NCBI GenBank assembly: GCA_020722815.1 | Contig: DYKB01000003.1 | Coordinates: 67,502-131,501, forward strand | Source: Caldithrix sp. | Lineage (GTDB): Bacteria; Zhuqueibacterota; Zhuqueibacteria; Thermofontimicrobiales; Sulfurfontimicrobiaceae | Direction: 5' to 3' | DNA: 64,000 nucleotides | Shown: in pieces, positions 16,580 to 25,882 of the stretch | How positions within the stretch are numbered: the first letter of the stretch is position 1 | Layout: every line of letters begins with the position of its first letter | The notes under the pieces: model-generated | What the model was told of the DNA's origin: nothing | Database searches by the model: none | The model's input: the letters and a program-made list of their open reading frames with translations, nothing else | Translations under genes and position numbers: made by a program

Positions 16580-17995
16580 ATGAACTTACTTGAAGCATTT
16601 CAACAAGTACTCTTAAAACATGAACTGGTGGAACGACAGGATAAAATTCTGATCGCGGTTTCGGGCGGAGTTGATTCGGCCGTTTTACTCGATCTATTTA
16701 GTCATGTTCAGGAGAAATTTGAACTTGAACTTCAAGTTATTCACATTAATCATGGTTTACGGGGCTCGGAATCAGATGGTGATGCCGATTTTGTAATGGA
16801 ATTCGCCAAACGTTACCAACTTAAATGTCTCCAAAAAAGAGTCGATACTCGTACCTACGCCATCTCCAACAAGCTTTCTATTGAGGACAGTGCGCGAATT
16901 TTACGTTATCGTTTTTTTGATGATATGCTTCGGACGACTCAATTTAATAAGGTAGCTACGGCACATAATGCCGATGATCAAGCTGAAACGATCCTGGATC
17001 ACTTAATGCGAGGCTCTGGAATTCGTGGCCTGGCGGGAATTGCCGTAAAACGCGATCATTATATCCGCCCCCTGCTAAACCTTTCCCGGCATGAGATAGA
17101 ACATTATGCTGCGGAAAACAAGATCAAATATCGAATCGATTCATCAAATTGGGAACTAAAATATAAAAGAAATCGCATCCGACACGAGCTTATTCCCTAT
17201 ATCAAACGACAATTCAATCCCAAGATCAATCAGGTGCTCATAAGGAGTGGTGAGATTTTTCGGGAAACAGAGAATTATCTAATGCATCAGGCTGCTGAAG
17301 CCCTCCAAAAGTGTCTCATCTCTAGCAAATCGAATGAATTTATTTTACATCTCCCACCATTTTTAAACACGATTTCCATTCTTCAACAATATATCATTTT
17401 TAACATACTGGAAAAACTGGGGATGCAAAAAAATTTGCTCCGCTATCAATCAATGGATCGTATCATAAAATTAGCGCAGGAAGGAAAATCGGGGAATCGT
17501 GTTCAGATTGGCGATGATTGGGAAGTGGTGATTTCACGGGATGAATTTGTATTTCATCAACGTGTTGCAGAAAATTTTATGATAGAAGTAAAAGTTGATG
17601 AAACCTATTTTCTTTTTCGGGGTGAAGTTACCTTTCGCACCGAAATTGTGGAGCCATCTGAGAACATACCGGAATTTTCCACCGATCCCACTGTCGAATA
17701 CATTGATTTTGATAAGATAAAGTTGCCACTCTATTTACGCAACCCTCAAAAAGGGGATAAATTTCGACCACTGAACATGCGGGGCGAAAAAAAACTATCT
17801 GACTTTTTTATTGATGAAAAAGTGCCTAATTATTTACGAGGTCGGGTTCCAGTTCTGGAATGCCGGGATGGAATTATCTGGGTTTGTGGCTACCGCATTG
17901 ATGACAGATATAAAATTTCCAGAAATACAAAGCAGATACTACGACTAGAGATTTGTGAGGGTTGTTATGCACGATTACCAAATGAAAGATTTTGA
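16580..17995 (+). CDS. tilS: tRNA(Ile)-lysidine synthase TilS
   Basis: 471 residues. TilS uses ATP and lysine to modify the C34 of tRNA-Ile(CAU) so that it reads AUA, an essential cytoplasmic step. The PP-loop SGGVDS lies at residues 28-33, followed by HINHGLRG, the AHNADDQAET motif and the HLMRGSGIRGLAG segment of the N-terminal domain. The C-terminal TilS domain is visible as LRNPQKGDKFRPLNMRGEKKLSDFF when read in pieces. The ATG at 16580 is preferred over an in-frame TTG six codons upstream because GGA precedes it. It overlaps hpt by 29 bases, so the two are translationally linked, in the widespread order tilS-hpt-ftsH. Confidence 0.96.
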   Translation: MNLLEAFQQVLLKHELVERQDKILIAVSGGVDSAVLLDLFSHVQEKFELELQVIHINHGLRGSESDGDADFVMEFAKRYQLKCLQKRVDTRTYAISNKLSIEDSARILRYRFFDDMLRTTQFNKVATAHNADDQAETILDHLMRGSGIRGLAGIAVKRDHYIRPLLNLSRHEIEHYAAENKIKYRIDSSNWELKYKRNRIRHELIPYIKRQFNPKINQVLIRSGEIFRETENYLMHQAAEALQKCLISSKSNEFILHLPPFLNTISILQQYIIFNILEKLGMQKNLLRYQSMDRIIKLAQEGKSGNRVQIGDDWEVVISRDEFVFHQRVAENFMIEVKVDETYFLFRGEVTFRTEIVEPSENIPEFSTDPTVEYIDFDKIKLPLYLRNPQKGDKFRPLNMRGEKKLSDFFIDEKVPNYLRGRVPVLECRDGIIWVCGYRIDDRYKISRNTKQILRLEICEGCYARLPNERF

Positions 17996-18512
17996 GAGTG
18001 GAAAATTTCCATTATTATTTTCGCCGGAAATGATTCAGCAACGTATCAAGGAGTTGGCGAGTGAAATTACCAAAGATTATCATGATAAATGCCCGGTATT
18101 AATTGGCGTTCTGAACGGTGCCTTTATGTTTTTATCCGATTTAGTCAAAGAATTAAAAATTGATTGTGAAGTCGATTTTATCAAGATCTCCAGTTATGGC
18201 GATCAACGCACCTCGTCCGGGCAAATAAAAGTAAAAAAAGATATTGATTGTCATATTGAAGATCGACATGTGCTGGTCGTTGAAGACATTGTCGATTCGG
18301 GCCTTTCGGTAACCTATCTGGGGAATCGATTAATGGCCTACAAGCCTAAATCGTTAAAATTTGTTTCTTTATTGCGGAAAAAAGGTTCTGCAAAAGTGGA
18401 ATTTAACATTGACTATTTAGGTTTTTGGATTGAAAATGAATTTGTAGTGGGATATGGTTTGGATCTTGCGCAAAAACTCAGGAACCTTCCCGCTGTTTAT
18501 ATACTTAAATAA
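17967..18512 (+). CDS. hpt: Hypoxanthine phosphoribosyltransferase
   Basis: 181 residues. It salvages hypoxanthine (and usually guanine) with PRPP to IMP and GMP in the cytoplasm. The PRPP-binding loop VLVVEDIVDSGLS is at residues 102-114, and VLNGAFMFLSDL and the flexible-loop SSYGDQRTSSG region are typical of the HPRT family. The start at 17967 is chosen for GAGGG with five bases spacing; GTG 17955 is the alternative. It overlaps the tilS end and is followed by ftsH after about 20 bases. Confidence 0.95.
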   Translation: MHDYQMKDFESGKFPLLFSPEMIQQRIKELASEITKDYHDKCPVLIGVLNGAFMFLSDLVKELKIDCEVDFIKISSYGDQRTSSGQIKVKKDIDCHIEDRHVLVVEDIVDSGLSVTYLGNRLMAYKPKSLKFVSLLRKKGSAKVEFNIDYLGFWIENEFVVGYGLDLAQKLRNLPAVYILK

Positions 18513-18533
18513 TAGAATTGAATCAGAATCGTA

Positions 18534-20717
18534 ATGAGGAGTTTATTAATAGATATGCCAGAAAAACCACAACAATCTTTTAATGATTTAAATACCAGGA
18601 AGAAGAATACCAATCCCAGACGACCGACAACGCCTCGAAAAAATAGCGGGAAAAATCTGCCACCAGATGATAATTTTCAATGGTTGAAAGTAACACGAAC
18701 CCTCGCTTTCTGGATAATTATTGTTTTCCTTGGGCTTTATTTCTTTAATTACTTTGGAAATCAACAACAGGGTGAGGATGAAATTACCTATTCCGAGTTT
18801 CAGACGCTTTTAAGTGCCCAGGCCATTAAAACAGCAGTTATTGAAGGTAAGGAATTAAAAGGTAAGATAAACGATGGCGATATAACCGAGAAAGTTTCCA
18901 ATAATATTTATGAAATTAAAAATCAACTCACTGAAATAGATGAAAAATTAGCAAATAGTAATCAACAGAATTTTCAATTTACTGAACTTTTTAAGGCAAA
19001 ATCTAATTTACTACAACAATTAGAAAACAATGAAAAAGTTCTGAAAGGCCTGAAAGAATTTCGTAAAGAGCATCAAACGTTAGCTCAATTCAAAGTATTC
19101 CTTGCCGAAGAACCAACAGAACAGGTAGCTGGAAAATGGCAGGAAAATATCAAAGATTTTCGATTTAGGCCGGGAACGGCTCAATGGACCCAGATAATTT
19201 ACTACTTTTCCCCCTGGATTTTGGCCATCGCCTTCTGGATTTTTATTATGCGCCGCATGCAGTCGGGCGGAACCAAAGGTATCTTTTCTTTTGGGAAGTC
19301 ACGTGCCAAACTCATCTCCGAAAATCGTCCCAAGGTCACTTTTGAAGACGTGGCTGGTGCGGATGAGGCGAAACAGGAACTGCAGGAAATTATTGAATTT
19401 TTAAAAGAACCAGAAAAATTTCAGCGGCTGGGTGGCAAAATTCCGAAAGGTGCCCTGCTGCTTGGTCCGCCTGGAACTGGTAAGACATTACTGGCGAAAG
19501 CGGTGTCCGGTGAGGCGGGTGTTCCATTCTTTAGTATGTCTGGTGCCGATTTTGTTGAAATGTTTGTTGGCGTTGGCGCATCACGTGTGCGGGATCTGTT
19601 CGAACAGGGCAAAAAAAATGCTCCCTGTATTATTTTTATTGACGAAGTGGATGCTGTCGGACGACACCGCGGTGCTGGTCTGGGCGGCGGACATGATGAA
19701 CGCGAACAAACCTTGAATCAACTACTGGTGGAAATGGACGGTTTTGATTCGAATGAAGGCGTGATTCTTATCGCCGCGACCAATCGACCGGATGTACTGG
19801 ATCAGGCATTATTGCGTCCGGGCCGATTTGACCGACAAATTGTGGTGGATATTCCTGATGTTCGTGGACGGGAAGGTATTCTGAAAGTTCATATTAAAAA
19901 TATTCCCCTCGGCAATGGTGTTAACCTTTCAGTTCTGGCGAAAGGTACGCCAGGATTTTCCGGCGCCGATTTAGCGAATATGGTGAATGAAGCAGCTTTA
20001 CTGGCAGCACGCCGAAATAAAGACCAGGTCGATATGGTAGATTTAGAAGAGGCCAAAGAAAAAGTCATGATGGGGGCCGAACGAAAAAGCCTGATCCTGA
20101 ATGATGACGAAAAACGCAGCACAGCCTACCATGAAGCAGGCCATGCGCTGGTGGGAACTTTAATTCCGGGAACCGATCCGGTTCATAAAGTGACCATCAT
20201 CCCGCGCGGACGGGCTTTAGGTGCCACAATGCATCTCCCGATTGATGAACGCCATACTTATAGTCGCGAATATCTGGAAGGGACACTTTGTGTCCTTCTC
20301 GGTGGACGGGGTGCTGAAAAACTGGTTTTTAACACTTATACCTCCGGCGCCAGTAATGATATTGAAAAAGCGACTGAAATAGCCCGGAAAATGGTTTGCG
20401 ATTATGGTATGAGTGATAAATTGGGTCCCCTCTCTTTTGGAAAGAAACAAGAGGAAATTTTCCTCGGTCGTGAAATCGCCCAGCATCGTGATTATAGCGA
20501 AAAAACCGCCCAGATGATCGATCAGGAGGTCAAAAATCTGATTATGAATGCTCAGAAAAAAGTTGAAAAGATACTTTCCGAAAATATTGATAAATTGCAT
20601 AAACTTGTTAAAATTTTGATGGAAAAAGAAATTATTGACCATGCCGAAATTATTGAAATTGTTGAAGCTGGAAAAAAGCCTGAGGCTGAAGCGGCAGCGG
20701 TCAATAATCAACCATAA
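18534..20717 (+). CDS. ftsH: ATP-dependent zinc metalloprotease FtsH
   Basis: 727 residues. FtsH is a membrane-anchored hexamer that extracts and degrades membrane and regulatory proteins. Membrane segments lie at about 57-75 and 221-240, Walker A GPPGTGKT at 311-318, Walker B IIFIDE at 366-371, the second region of homology around 413-434, and zinc-binding HEAGH at 533-537. The periplasmic part (about 76-220) is about twice as long as in the E. coli type and has a predicted coiled coil (about 125-185), a possible lineage-specific insertion. Before the first helix is a basic, Pro/Asn-rich cytoplasmic tail. The first ATG has no clear ribosome binding site; ATG 18555 with AGGAG 13 bases upstream is an alternative. 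Confidence 0.97.
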   Translation: MRSLLIDMPEKPQQSFNDLNTRKKNTNPRRPTTPRKNSGKNLPPDDNFQWLKVTRTLAFWIIIVFLGLYFFNYFGNQQQGEDEITYSEFQTLLSAQAIKTAVIEGKELKGKINDGDITEKVSNNIYEIKNQLTEIDEKLANSNQQNFQFTELFKAKSNLLQQLENNEKVLKGLKEFRKEHQTLAQFKVFLAEEPTEQVAGKWQENIKDFRFRPGTAQWTQIIYYFSPWILAIAFWIFIMRRMQSGGTKGIFSFGKSRAKLISENRPKVTFEDVAGADEAKQELQEIIEFLKEPEKFQRLGGKIPKGALLLGPPGTGKTLLAKAVSGEAGVPFFSMSGADFVEMFVGVGASRVRDLFEQGKKNAPCIIFIDEVDAVGRHRGAGLGGGHDEREQTLNQLLVEMDGFDSNEGVILIAATNRPDVLDQALLRPGRFDRQIVVDIPDVRGREGILKVHIKNIPLGNGVNLSVLAKGTPGFSGADLANMVNEAALLAARRNKDQVDMVDLEEAKEKVMMGAERKSLILNDDEKRSTAYHEAGHALVGTLIPGTDPVHKVTIIPRGRALGATMHLPIDERHTYSREYLEGTLCVLLGGRGAEKLVFNTYTSGASNDIEKATEIARKMVCDYGMSDKLGPLSFGKKQEEIFLGREIAQHRDYSEKTAQMIDQEVKNLIMNAQKKVEKILSENIDKLHKLVKILMEKEIIDHAEIIEIVEAGKKPEAEAAAVNNQP

Positions 20718-20799
20718 TGCGCGCTCAATTCGTCTCCAATTGAATGTGAATGCGATCAAACTTTGGATCAAATTTTTCAACTAGAAAGTTCTTCATAAC

Positions 20800-20830
20800 A
20801 TGCCCCTTCATCTTGAAGGGGCATTTGTTT
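20800..20830 (+). terminator. Intrinsic terminator after ftsH
   Basis: A 10-bp stem ATGCCCCTTC/GAAGGGGCAT (20800-20809 and 20815-20824) with loop ATCTT, followed by TTGTTT. It lies about 80 bases after the ftsH stop. Confidence 0.8.
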
Positions 20831-20911
20831 ATAACGATGTGAAATTAAATGATTAATTTTCTCTGTACATCATTCAATTAGAATTAGCAACTACTAAAGG
20901 AATTAGTAGCA

Positions 20912-22516
20912 ATGTTGAAGATTTACTTGATAAATGTAATTTTTATTGTCCCCGCAATTACATTAATAATGAAATTACTCTTGCTCTTAATGAACTTGTT
21001 AAAATCGCTCCTGAATCGACGTTTATTTATCCAGTTAATTTTTCTTATTGCGATTAGTTCAACAATATTCAGTGAATGTCATCAGACAAACCAGTTCTCG
21101 CAGCACCTGATTCGAATCGCCGTTTTGCCATTTGACAAATCCGAATTGGCGCCAAATGAACACTGGGTGGGCTGGGGTATTGAAGAAACCATTTTTGATT
21201 ATCTGGAACCTGATTCAGTTACCCCTGTTCTGGTTTATGAGCTGGATAATCTCAGAAAAATCATCCGACTGGATACCCTGACAGAGCGGGCACATATAAA
21301 AAAATTTATTCAAAAATTAAAACTTGCGTATTATATATCGGGAAAGGTTACGCCCCGGTCGGAGGGATATCAACTTTTTTATGAAATAACCTCAACCCGA
21401 CATGGCATTATTGCCGCCGACACGGTTAACTTCCGAAATGTAAATGAACTGTATGCTATTGGCCTGATAATTGCTAATAAATTAACGAAAACACTGCCTT
21501 CAGGGCGAAATGGCCTGTTAGATGAAAAAATAACACCGGATGCCGCGACATCTGTGTATTTTTTTCAGGCCACAGAACTGTTATTTGACAATAAAATTGA
21601 AGATGCAAAAGCGCTTTTAAATCAGGCAATCATTCGATTTCCTCAAAATGCGAAAATCAATATGCTGGCGGGAAGTTGTTTCTTGTTGGAAGCCGCCCAA
21701 TTGAAAGCACGGGGAAATTCTTTTCAACAGGCTATCGAAAAAGCAAAATTTTTTCTGACCACAGCGCATAAACTAGATAGTATGAGTACTAAAATTCGAC
21801 ATTATTTCGCACAATACTATATTTTTACACATAATTGGATAGCTGCTGAACAGGAAATACAGAATTCTTATCGAATAAATCGCAATGATCCTGAATTGTA
21901 TGTTTTAATGGCAAAATTGAATCCTTCCCGATTCACCAAATTTGGCTTCCGAAATGAGATCGAATTACTCGAATATGCTTTATTTCTGAATCCAGGACAC
22001 ATTTCAGCAGCTTTAGGTTTATCAACATATTATGTCGATTACCTCCAGGATCCGCGTTCGGCGATAAAAGTTATCAAAGAAGCATTGGCAATTAATCCCG
22101 AACAGCCAGATCTGCTTGCTGAATCAGGACGGCTTTATGTCATGAGTGGTGACTTTTTGAAAATTATGCCTGTTTTCGAAAAAATCCTGAAAATTGCCCC
22201 TTCAAATGCCAATGTATTGTACAATCTGGGCATTTATTACTATAATCAAAAAGATTATCATAATGCCAGCCGTCTATTTGAAAGAGCAATTGAACTGGAC
22301 GCACATTTAGACTCGCATCTATATCTGGCTTATATTTATGAGCAAATGGCTTTAGAAGAAAAAAATCCAGAACAGCATCAAAATTATGTGGATAAAGCTA
22401 TTGAAAATTTCAGATATCGGATAAAACATAAGCGGGATCCCAAAGATCCATATTCTGAAATAGCCAGAGCCCATCTTTACAAATTAATAAATAACGAATC
22501 CCTGAAGGTCAAATAA
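20912..22516 (+). CDS. TPR-repeat protein with N-terminal membrane/signal segment
   Basis: 534 residues. The N-terminus is strongly hydrophobic (about 1-52, two segments), so the protein is probably anchored in the inner membrane and faces the periplasm; a Cys follows (SEC) but is not a good lipobox. Residues about 65-185 begin IRIAVLPFDKSE and resemble the TolB-like or FlgO-like alpha/beta domain often found before TPR arrays. Residues about 200-530 hold tandem TPR-type helical pairs (for example NVLYNLGIYYYNQKDYHNAS), giving a scaffold for protein binding. AAAGGA lies 10 bases before ATG. Partner and role unknown; it lies 19 bases upstream of cdaA and probably shares its transcript. Confidence 0.75.
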   Translation: MLKIYLINVIFIVPAITLIMKLLLLLMNLLKSLLNRRLFIQLIFLIAISSTIFSECHQTNQFSQHLIRIAVLPFDKSELAPNEHWVGWGIEETIFDYLEPDSVTPVLVYELDNLRKIIRLDTLTERAHIKKFIQKLKLAYYISGKVTPRSEGYQLFYEITSTRHGIIAADTVNFRNVNELYAIGLIIANKLTKTLPSGRNGLLDEKITPDAATSVYFFQATELLFDNKIEDAKALLNQAIIRFPQNAKINMLAGSCFLLEAAQLKARGNSFQQAIEKAKFFLTTAHKLDSMSTKIRHYFAQYYIFTHNWIAAEQEIQNSYRINRNDPELYVLMAKLNPSRFTKFGFRNEIELLEYALFLNPGHISAALGLSTYYVDYLQDPRSAIKVIKEALAINPEQPDLLAESGRLYVMSGDFLKIMPVFEKILKIAPSNANVLYNLGIYYYNQKDYHNASRLFERAIELDAHLDSHLYLAYIYEQMALEEKNPEQHQNYVDKAIENFRYRIKHKRDPKDPYSEIARAHLYKLINNESLKVK

Positions 22517-22535
22517 GAGAAAGTGTTTAAAATCC

Positions 22536-23321
22536 ATGGAACTCTTTCAAATTAGTTTTCTAAAAATTACGCTTTTTGATGTACTTGATATTTTATTTAT
22601 CTCGTTTTTAATTTATAAATTATACTTTTTTGTTCGTGATTCCCGCGCCGCTCACATGTTTATCGGACTGTTTTTAATTCTGCTCCTTTCCGGTCTGGTT
22701 CGATTATTGAATATGCGGGGGATGATCTGGATTTTTGATAGTTTGCGGACAATCTGGCTCGTTGCATTTGTTGTGCTGTTTCAACCTGAATTGCGACGGG
22801 TTTTACTATTTTTGGGACAAACCCCTATCATGCGTTTTTTCGTGAAGAATAATACCGATAAAACGATTGATGAAGTCCATAATGCCTGTATGGAGCTTTC
22901 ACAACGAAGATATGGCGCCCTCATTATTTTGACACAGGATGCTCGAATTAAGACTATTATCGATACCGGATTACGATTACAAGCCGATGTCACCGCTGCA
23001 CTCTTAATTTCAATCTTTAACCCGCGTTCCCCCTTGCACGACGGGGCGGTCGTGGTTCAGAATAATGTTATTGAGGCTGCAAAATGTATTTTACCCTTAA
23101 GTCAAAATCCCGATGTTGATCCAGATTTCGGGATGCGGCATCGGGCAGCGTTAGGCCTCTCGGAGGAAAGCGATGCTATCTGTCTGGTGGTTTCAGAAGA
23201 GACTGGTAGAATTTCGATCGCCCAGAAGGGGAAATTTTATCGTGATTTTAATTATGATACGTTGAGAAAATATTTGTACGATTCTTTTAAAATACAACCA
23301 ATCGAAAAAGCCGGAAATTGA
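22536..23321 (+). CDS. cdaA: Diadenylate cyclase CdaA (c-di-AMP synthase)
   Basis: 261 residues of the CdaA/DacA family. It joins two ATP to make the second messenger cyclic di-AMP, which controls osmolyte and potassium transport and cell-wall homeostasis. Three N-terminal membrane helices (about 12-32, 39-58, 68-84) are followed by the DAC domain with the catalytic DGA (169-171) and RHRA (201-204) motifs, both intact. In many bacteria cdaA is next to cdaR and glmM; neither is present here, and a TPR protein precedes it instead. Ribosome binding site weak (GAGAAAG). Confidence 0.95.
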   Translation: MELFQISFLKITLFDVLDILFISFLIYKLYFFVRDSRAAHMFIGLFLILLLSGLVRLLNMRGMIWIFDSLRTIWLVAFVVLFQPELRRVLLFLGQTPIMRFFVKNNTDKTIDEVHNACMELSQRRYGALIILTQDARIKTIIDTGLRLQADVTAALLISIFNPRSPLHDGAVVVQNNVIEAAKCILPLSQNPDVDPDFGMRHRAALGLSEESDAICLVVSEETGRISIAQKGKFYRDFNYDTLRKYLYDSFKIQPIEKAGN

Positions 23322-23711
23322 GCATTGTTTTCTTAAAATTATCGTTATTGGGGTACTCGCTGGTAATTCAGGAAGATAATGACGCCTTGTAAAAGCGCTA
23401 AAATTTTTTGAATTGGGGTATATTGCAAAATTTTGTCTTTGATGGTTTAATTTATGATTAATTAATCACATTTTTGGCATAATTCATTCGATTTTGAATT
23501 TCATTTAAGTATCATTTAACATATTTTACTTTTGAATTTTTTAAATATTTATATTTTATTGCTATTTTGATACGGAATAGAAGTTATTGATTTGAAAAAT
23601 ATGTATAATTTTTTGATTTTCTTTAAATGTCTTAGCACAATGGAATGAATTTTGTTGGGGCATTCGATGGGACTTATTTTAATGGCAGGATATATCAAGG
23701 AGGTTTAATTT
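23322..23711. other. Intergenic region, AT rich
   Basis: 390 bases after cdaA. No gene is supported; an open frame starting at 23645 only overlaps the start of the next gene. The segment probably carries the promoter of the outer-membrane-type protein that follows, but no convincing -35/-10 pair was identified. A strong AAGGAGG at 23699-23705 belongs to the next gene. Confidence 0.4.
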
Positions 23712-24905
23712 ATGAAATTGTTCAAGCTGTCTCTTTTAATCATCATCAGCTTAATTTTAACCGTACCCCCATTATGGCCGCAAGACATGAATGGCGGGAG
23801 AGGCTTAGTCTATGTACGCTCTGCCTGGACACTAAAACCTGGATATCTCACGATGTATAACCACACTCGCTTTTTTGGGAAGGTTGGAATTGCCTCATCA
23901 ACCCCAACCAAAGCGAGAACCGCCACGACCTATTGGGATGTTCAGGGTGGGATGAGCTTTAATTATGGAATCAATAAACATATTGAAGCGGCGCTTTCGC
24001 CAATTTTATATCAGGATAATCATAAAAAAGATCCTGGCTATAATTTGCCAGATGATTTGTTTCTCAGCTTGAAGTTGGGATCCTATGGCGCTCAGGGAAG
24101 TACGCTGAGTTATGGCACGATGCTCAACTTTCGCTTTCCCACTGGAAAAGAACATAATATCATCTTCGAACCCTATTCCGCCGGTACCGTCGAATGGGGA
24201 TTTACTGGACTATTGACGTATGCACGTGATCCACTCTATCCCGAAGATGCGCTGAATGTCCATCTCAATCTGGGCTATCAAAATCATAATGATGTTGGTA
24301 TGAAATTTACTAAACATAAGAAAGATACAACGGAAGTACTGAGCATGTCTCAGCAGTTGTTATACGGAGTTGGCGCCCGAATCCCCACAGCGCAATTTGA
24401 TTTTTCCATGGAACTTACCGGTAATTTTTTTATTCAAAAACCTCCGAAAACAGCGTTCAGTATTGAAAATTACGTTTACTTGACCCCTGCTATCGTTTAT
24501 AAAGCCTATCGCTGGCTCTCATTGGAAGTTTCCGGTGATTTTCTCTTAACCTCGACAAAAAATGATGAAACGGATTACAGCGTACAATCCAAAATACCAG
24601 AAATGCCAAATTATCCTGGCTGGCGCGTCAGTCTGGGTGCCCGACTTACCCTTCTGCCCACGACCGCCTATCGTGTTAGCGAAAAAGATATTCTGATGCG
24701 GAAAGCGCAAAGCCGACGTGAATTGTTTGAACAGATAATCAAAGAGCAGCGTGAGACCGAATCGGCTGAAGAGGAACTGGAACGGATTAAAAATGAACGG
24801 CGTAAAGCCGAACGCGAACTGGATCGCTTGCGACGGATTCTTGAAGGTGAGGGAACAAAAGAAAAGAAACAGGAATCGGACGATAATAGTCCACAAAATC
24901 CATAA
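23712..24905 (+). CDS. Outer-membrane beta-barrel-type protein with C-terminal coiled coil
   Basis: 397 residues. A clear signal peptide (about 1-22, ending near PLWPQD) is followed by about 300 residues of alternating hydrophobic/aromatic strands with many Tyr, Phe and Gly, the pattern of an outer-membrane barrel. The last 70 residues switch to a charged helix (Glu, Arg, Lys heptads from about 330 to 385) with a Ser/Asn-rich end, likely a periplasmic coiled coil. I do not recognise a named family. The AAGGAGG ribosome binding site is nearly perfect, which suggests high expression. It is transcribed alone and ends at a strong terminator. Confidence 0.65.
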   Translation: MKLFKLSLLIIISLILTVPPLWPQDMNGGRGLVYVRSAWTLKPGYLTMYNHTRFFGKVGIASSTPTKARTATTYWDVQGGMSFNYGINKHIEAALSPILYQDNHKKDPGYNLPDDLFLSLKLGSYGAQGSTLSYGTMLNFRFPTGKEHNIIFEPYSAGTVEWGFTGLLTYARDPLYPEDALNVHLNLGYQNHNDVGMKFTKHKKDTTEVLSMSQQLLYGVGARIPTAQFDFSMELTGNFFIQKPPKTAFSIENYVYLTPAIVYKAYRWLSLEVSGDFLLTSTKNDETDYSVQSKIPEMPNYPGWRVSLGARLTLLPTTAYRVSEKDILMRKAQSRRELFEQIIKEQRETESAEEELERIKNERRKAERELDRLRRILEGEGTKEKKQESDDNSPQNP

Positions 24906-24915
24906 TAGAATTTTT

Positions 24916-24944
24916 AAAAAAGCCCCCTGATGGGGGCTTTTTTT
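24916..24944. terminator. Bidirectional intrinsic terminator
   Basis: AAAAAAGCCCCC, loop TGAT, GGGGGCTTTTTTT. With A and T tracts on both sides of a GC stem it can stop transcripts from both directions. It lies between the convergent outer-membrane-type gene and the GIDE-domain gene. Confidence 0.9.
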
Positions 24945-25055
24945 AGTGCGACACTCAGATAAAATGGCGAAGCGTTTTCATTTTTCACCAAGCTAAAAAG
25001 GGTCCGTTATACACTTCTGTCTTCATGTACCAAACAACATAAAAGCATTGAAAAA

Positions 25056-25862
25056 TTATTTTAACAGCCCAAGCAACAAAAGAATAGCACCAATGGCAAA
25101 AGAAAAACAGGTAAAATAGTGAAGGATTTTGATGCTTTTTGAAGTTGAATTTATTAATTCGCTTTTTGATTTTAAGGTAATAATATACGGCTCCTTGGTA
25201 CTGGTTTCGGATGGTTTCTGAAATGTCAGCTCGCCACCGGAATCACTAACTTCACCATGAATATAAACACGCTGACCAATCGGAAAAATCCATTCCTGAT
25301 AATGATAACCCAGATAACGCCGATTACCTGCTGGTGTACCGGATACCTGCAATTTAAAATTGCCAATGGAAATCGTTGTTGCCGATGGTTCTGGTTCAAA
25401 ACGGTCCAATACTTTTTGAAGCTCTATTTTTGCCCCTTCGGGACTGACTCGGATTGAATCCGTTTCATCGCGGATATAGAATGGTTGCTGTTGTTCATTC
25501 TGGGCGACCGGCGTTGTTCCCTGCCGTGACTTTTTTTCAATTTGACCGCGTTCATTTCGTTCTTCATATTCTTCTTCCCAGGTCCGGTCAATGACCATGC
25601 GATATTTTACACACGGCGTTTTTGATAATTCAGAAATGAGGGGTTTGGGTGAATCAATTGTCCCATGAAGTGCGATTAATTGTTTATAATGTCCTTTCCC
25701 AATGCCACCCTGGCTAACTTCCTCGAATTCTGTTTTTAAATCAGCAATTTTCGCTTCACGGGCAATCGTGTAGGAAATCAATTTATATTCACTACGACGG
25801 CGAACACGATATAAAATCAATCCCAATACGAATAAAATAACACCGATGATCTGTAAAGCCAT
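25056..25862 (-). CDS. GIDE/MUL1-like membrane protein without RING domain
   Basis: 268 residues. One N-terminal helix (about 4-19) and one near the C-terminus (about 245-265) enclose a soluble region. This region resembles the GIDE (BAM, beside-a-membrane) domain known from the mitochondrial/chloroplast E3 ligases MUL1 and SP1 and from many bacteria: LIALHGTIDSPKPLIS, TPCVKYRMVIDRTWEEEYEER and IHGEVSD are the recognisable parts. No RING finger is present, as in the other bacterial members, so it is not a ubiquitin ligase. Its function in bacteria is unknown. The start at 25862 follows GGAGG; an ATG four codons earlier overlaps that site. It is 20 bases downstream of the histidine kinase gene and probably in its operon. 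Confidence 0.7.
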   Translation of the reverse strand: MALQIIGVILFVLGLILYRVRRRSEYKLISYTIAREAKIADLKTEFEEVSQGGIGKGHYKQLIALHGTIDSPKPLISELSKTPCVKYRMVIDRTWEEEYEERNERGQIEKKSRQGTTPVAQNEQQQPFYIRDETDSIRVSPEGAKIELQKVLDRFEPEPSATTISIGNFKLQVSGTPAGNRRYLGYHYQEWIFPIGQRVYIHGEVSDSGGELTFQKPSETSTKEPYIITLKSKSELINSTSKSIKILHYFTCFSFAIGAILLLLGLLK

Positions 25863-25882
25863 TTTTCCCTCCATTTGAACGG

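Noticed and set aside
23645-23860. 71-codon frame overlapping the outer-membrane-type gene
   Set aside because: It overlaps the strong AAGGAGG site and the signal peptide of the real gene in another frame.
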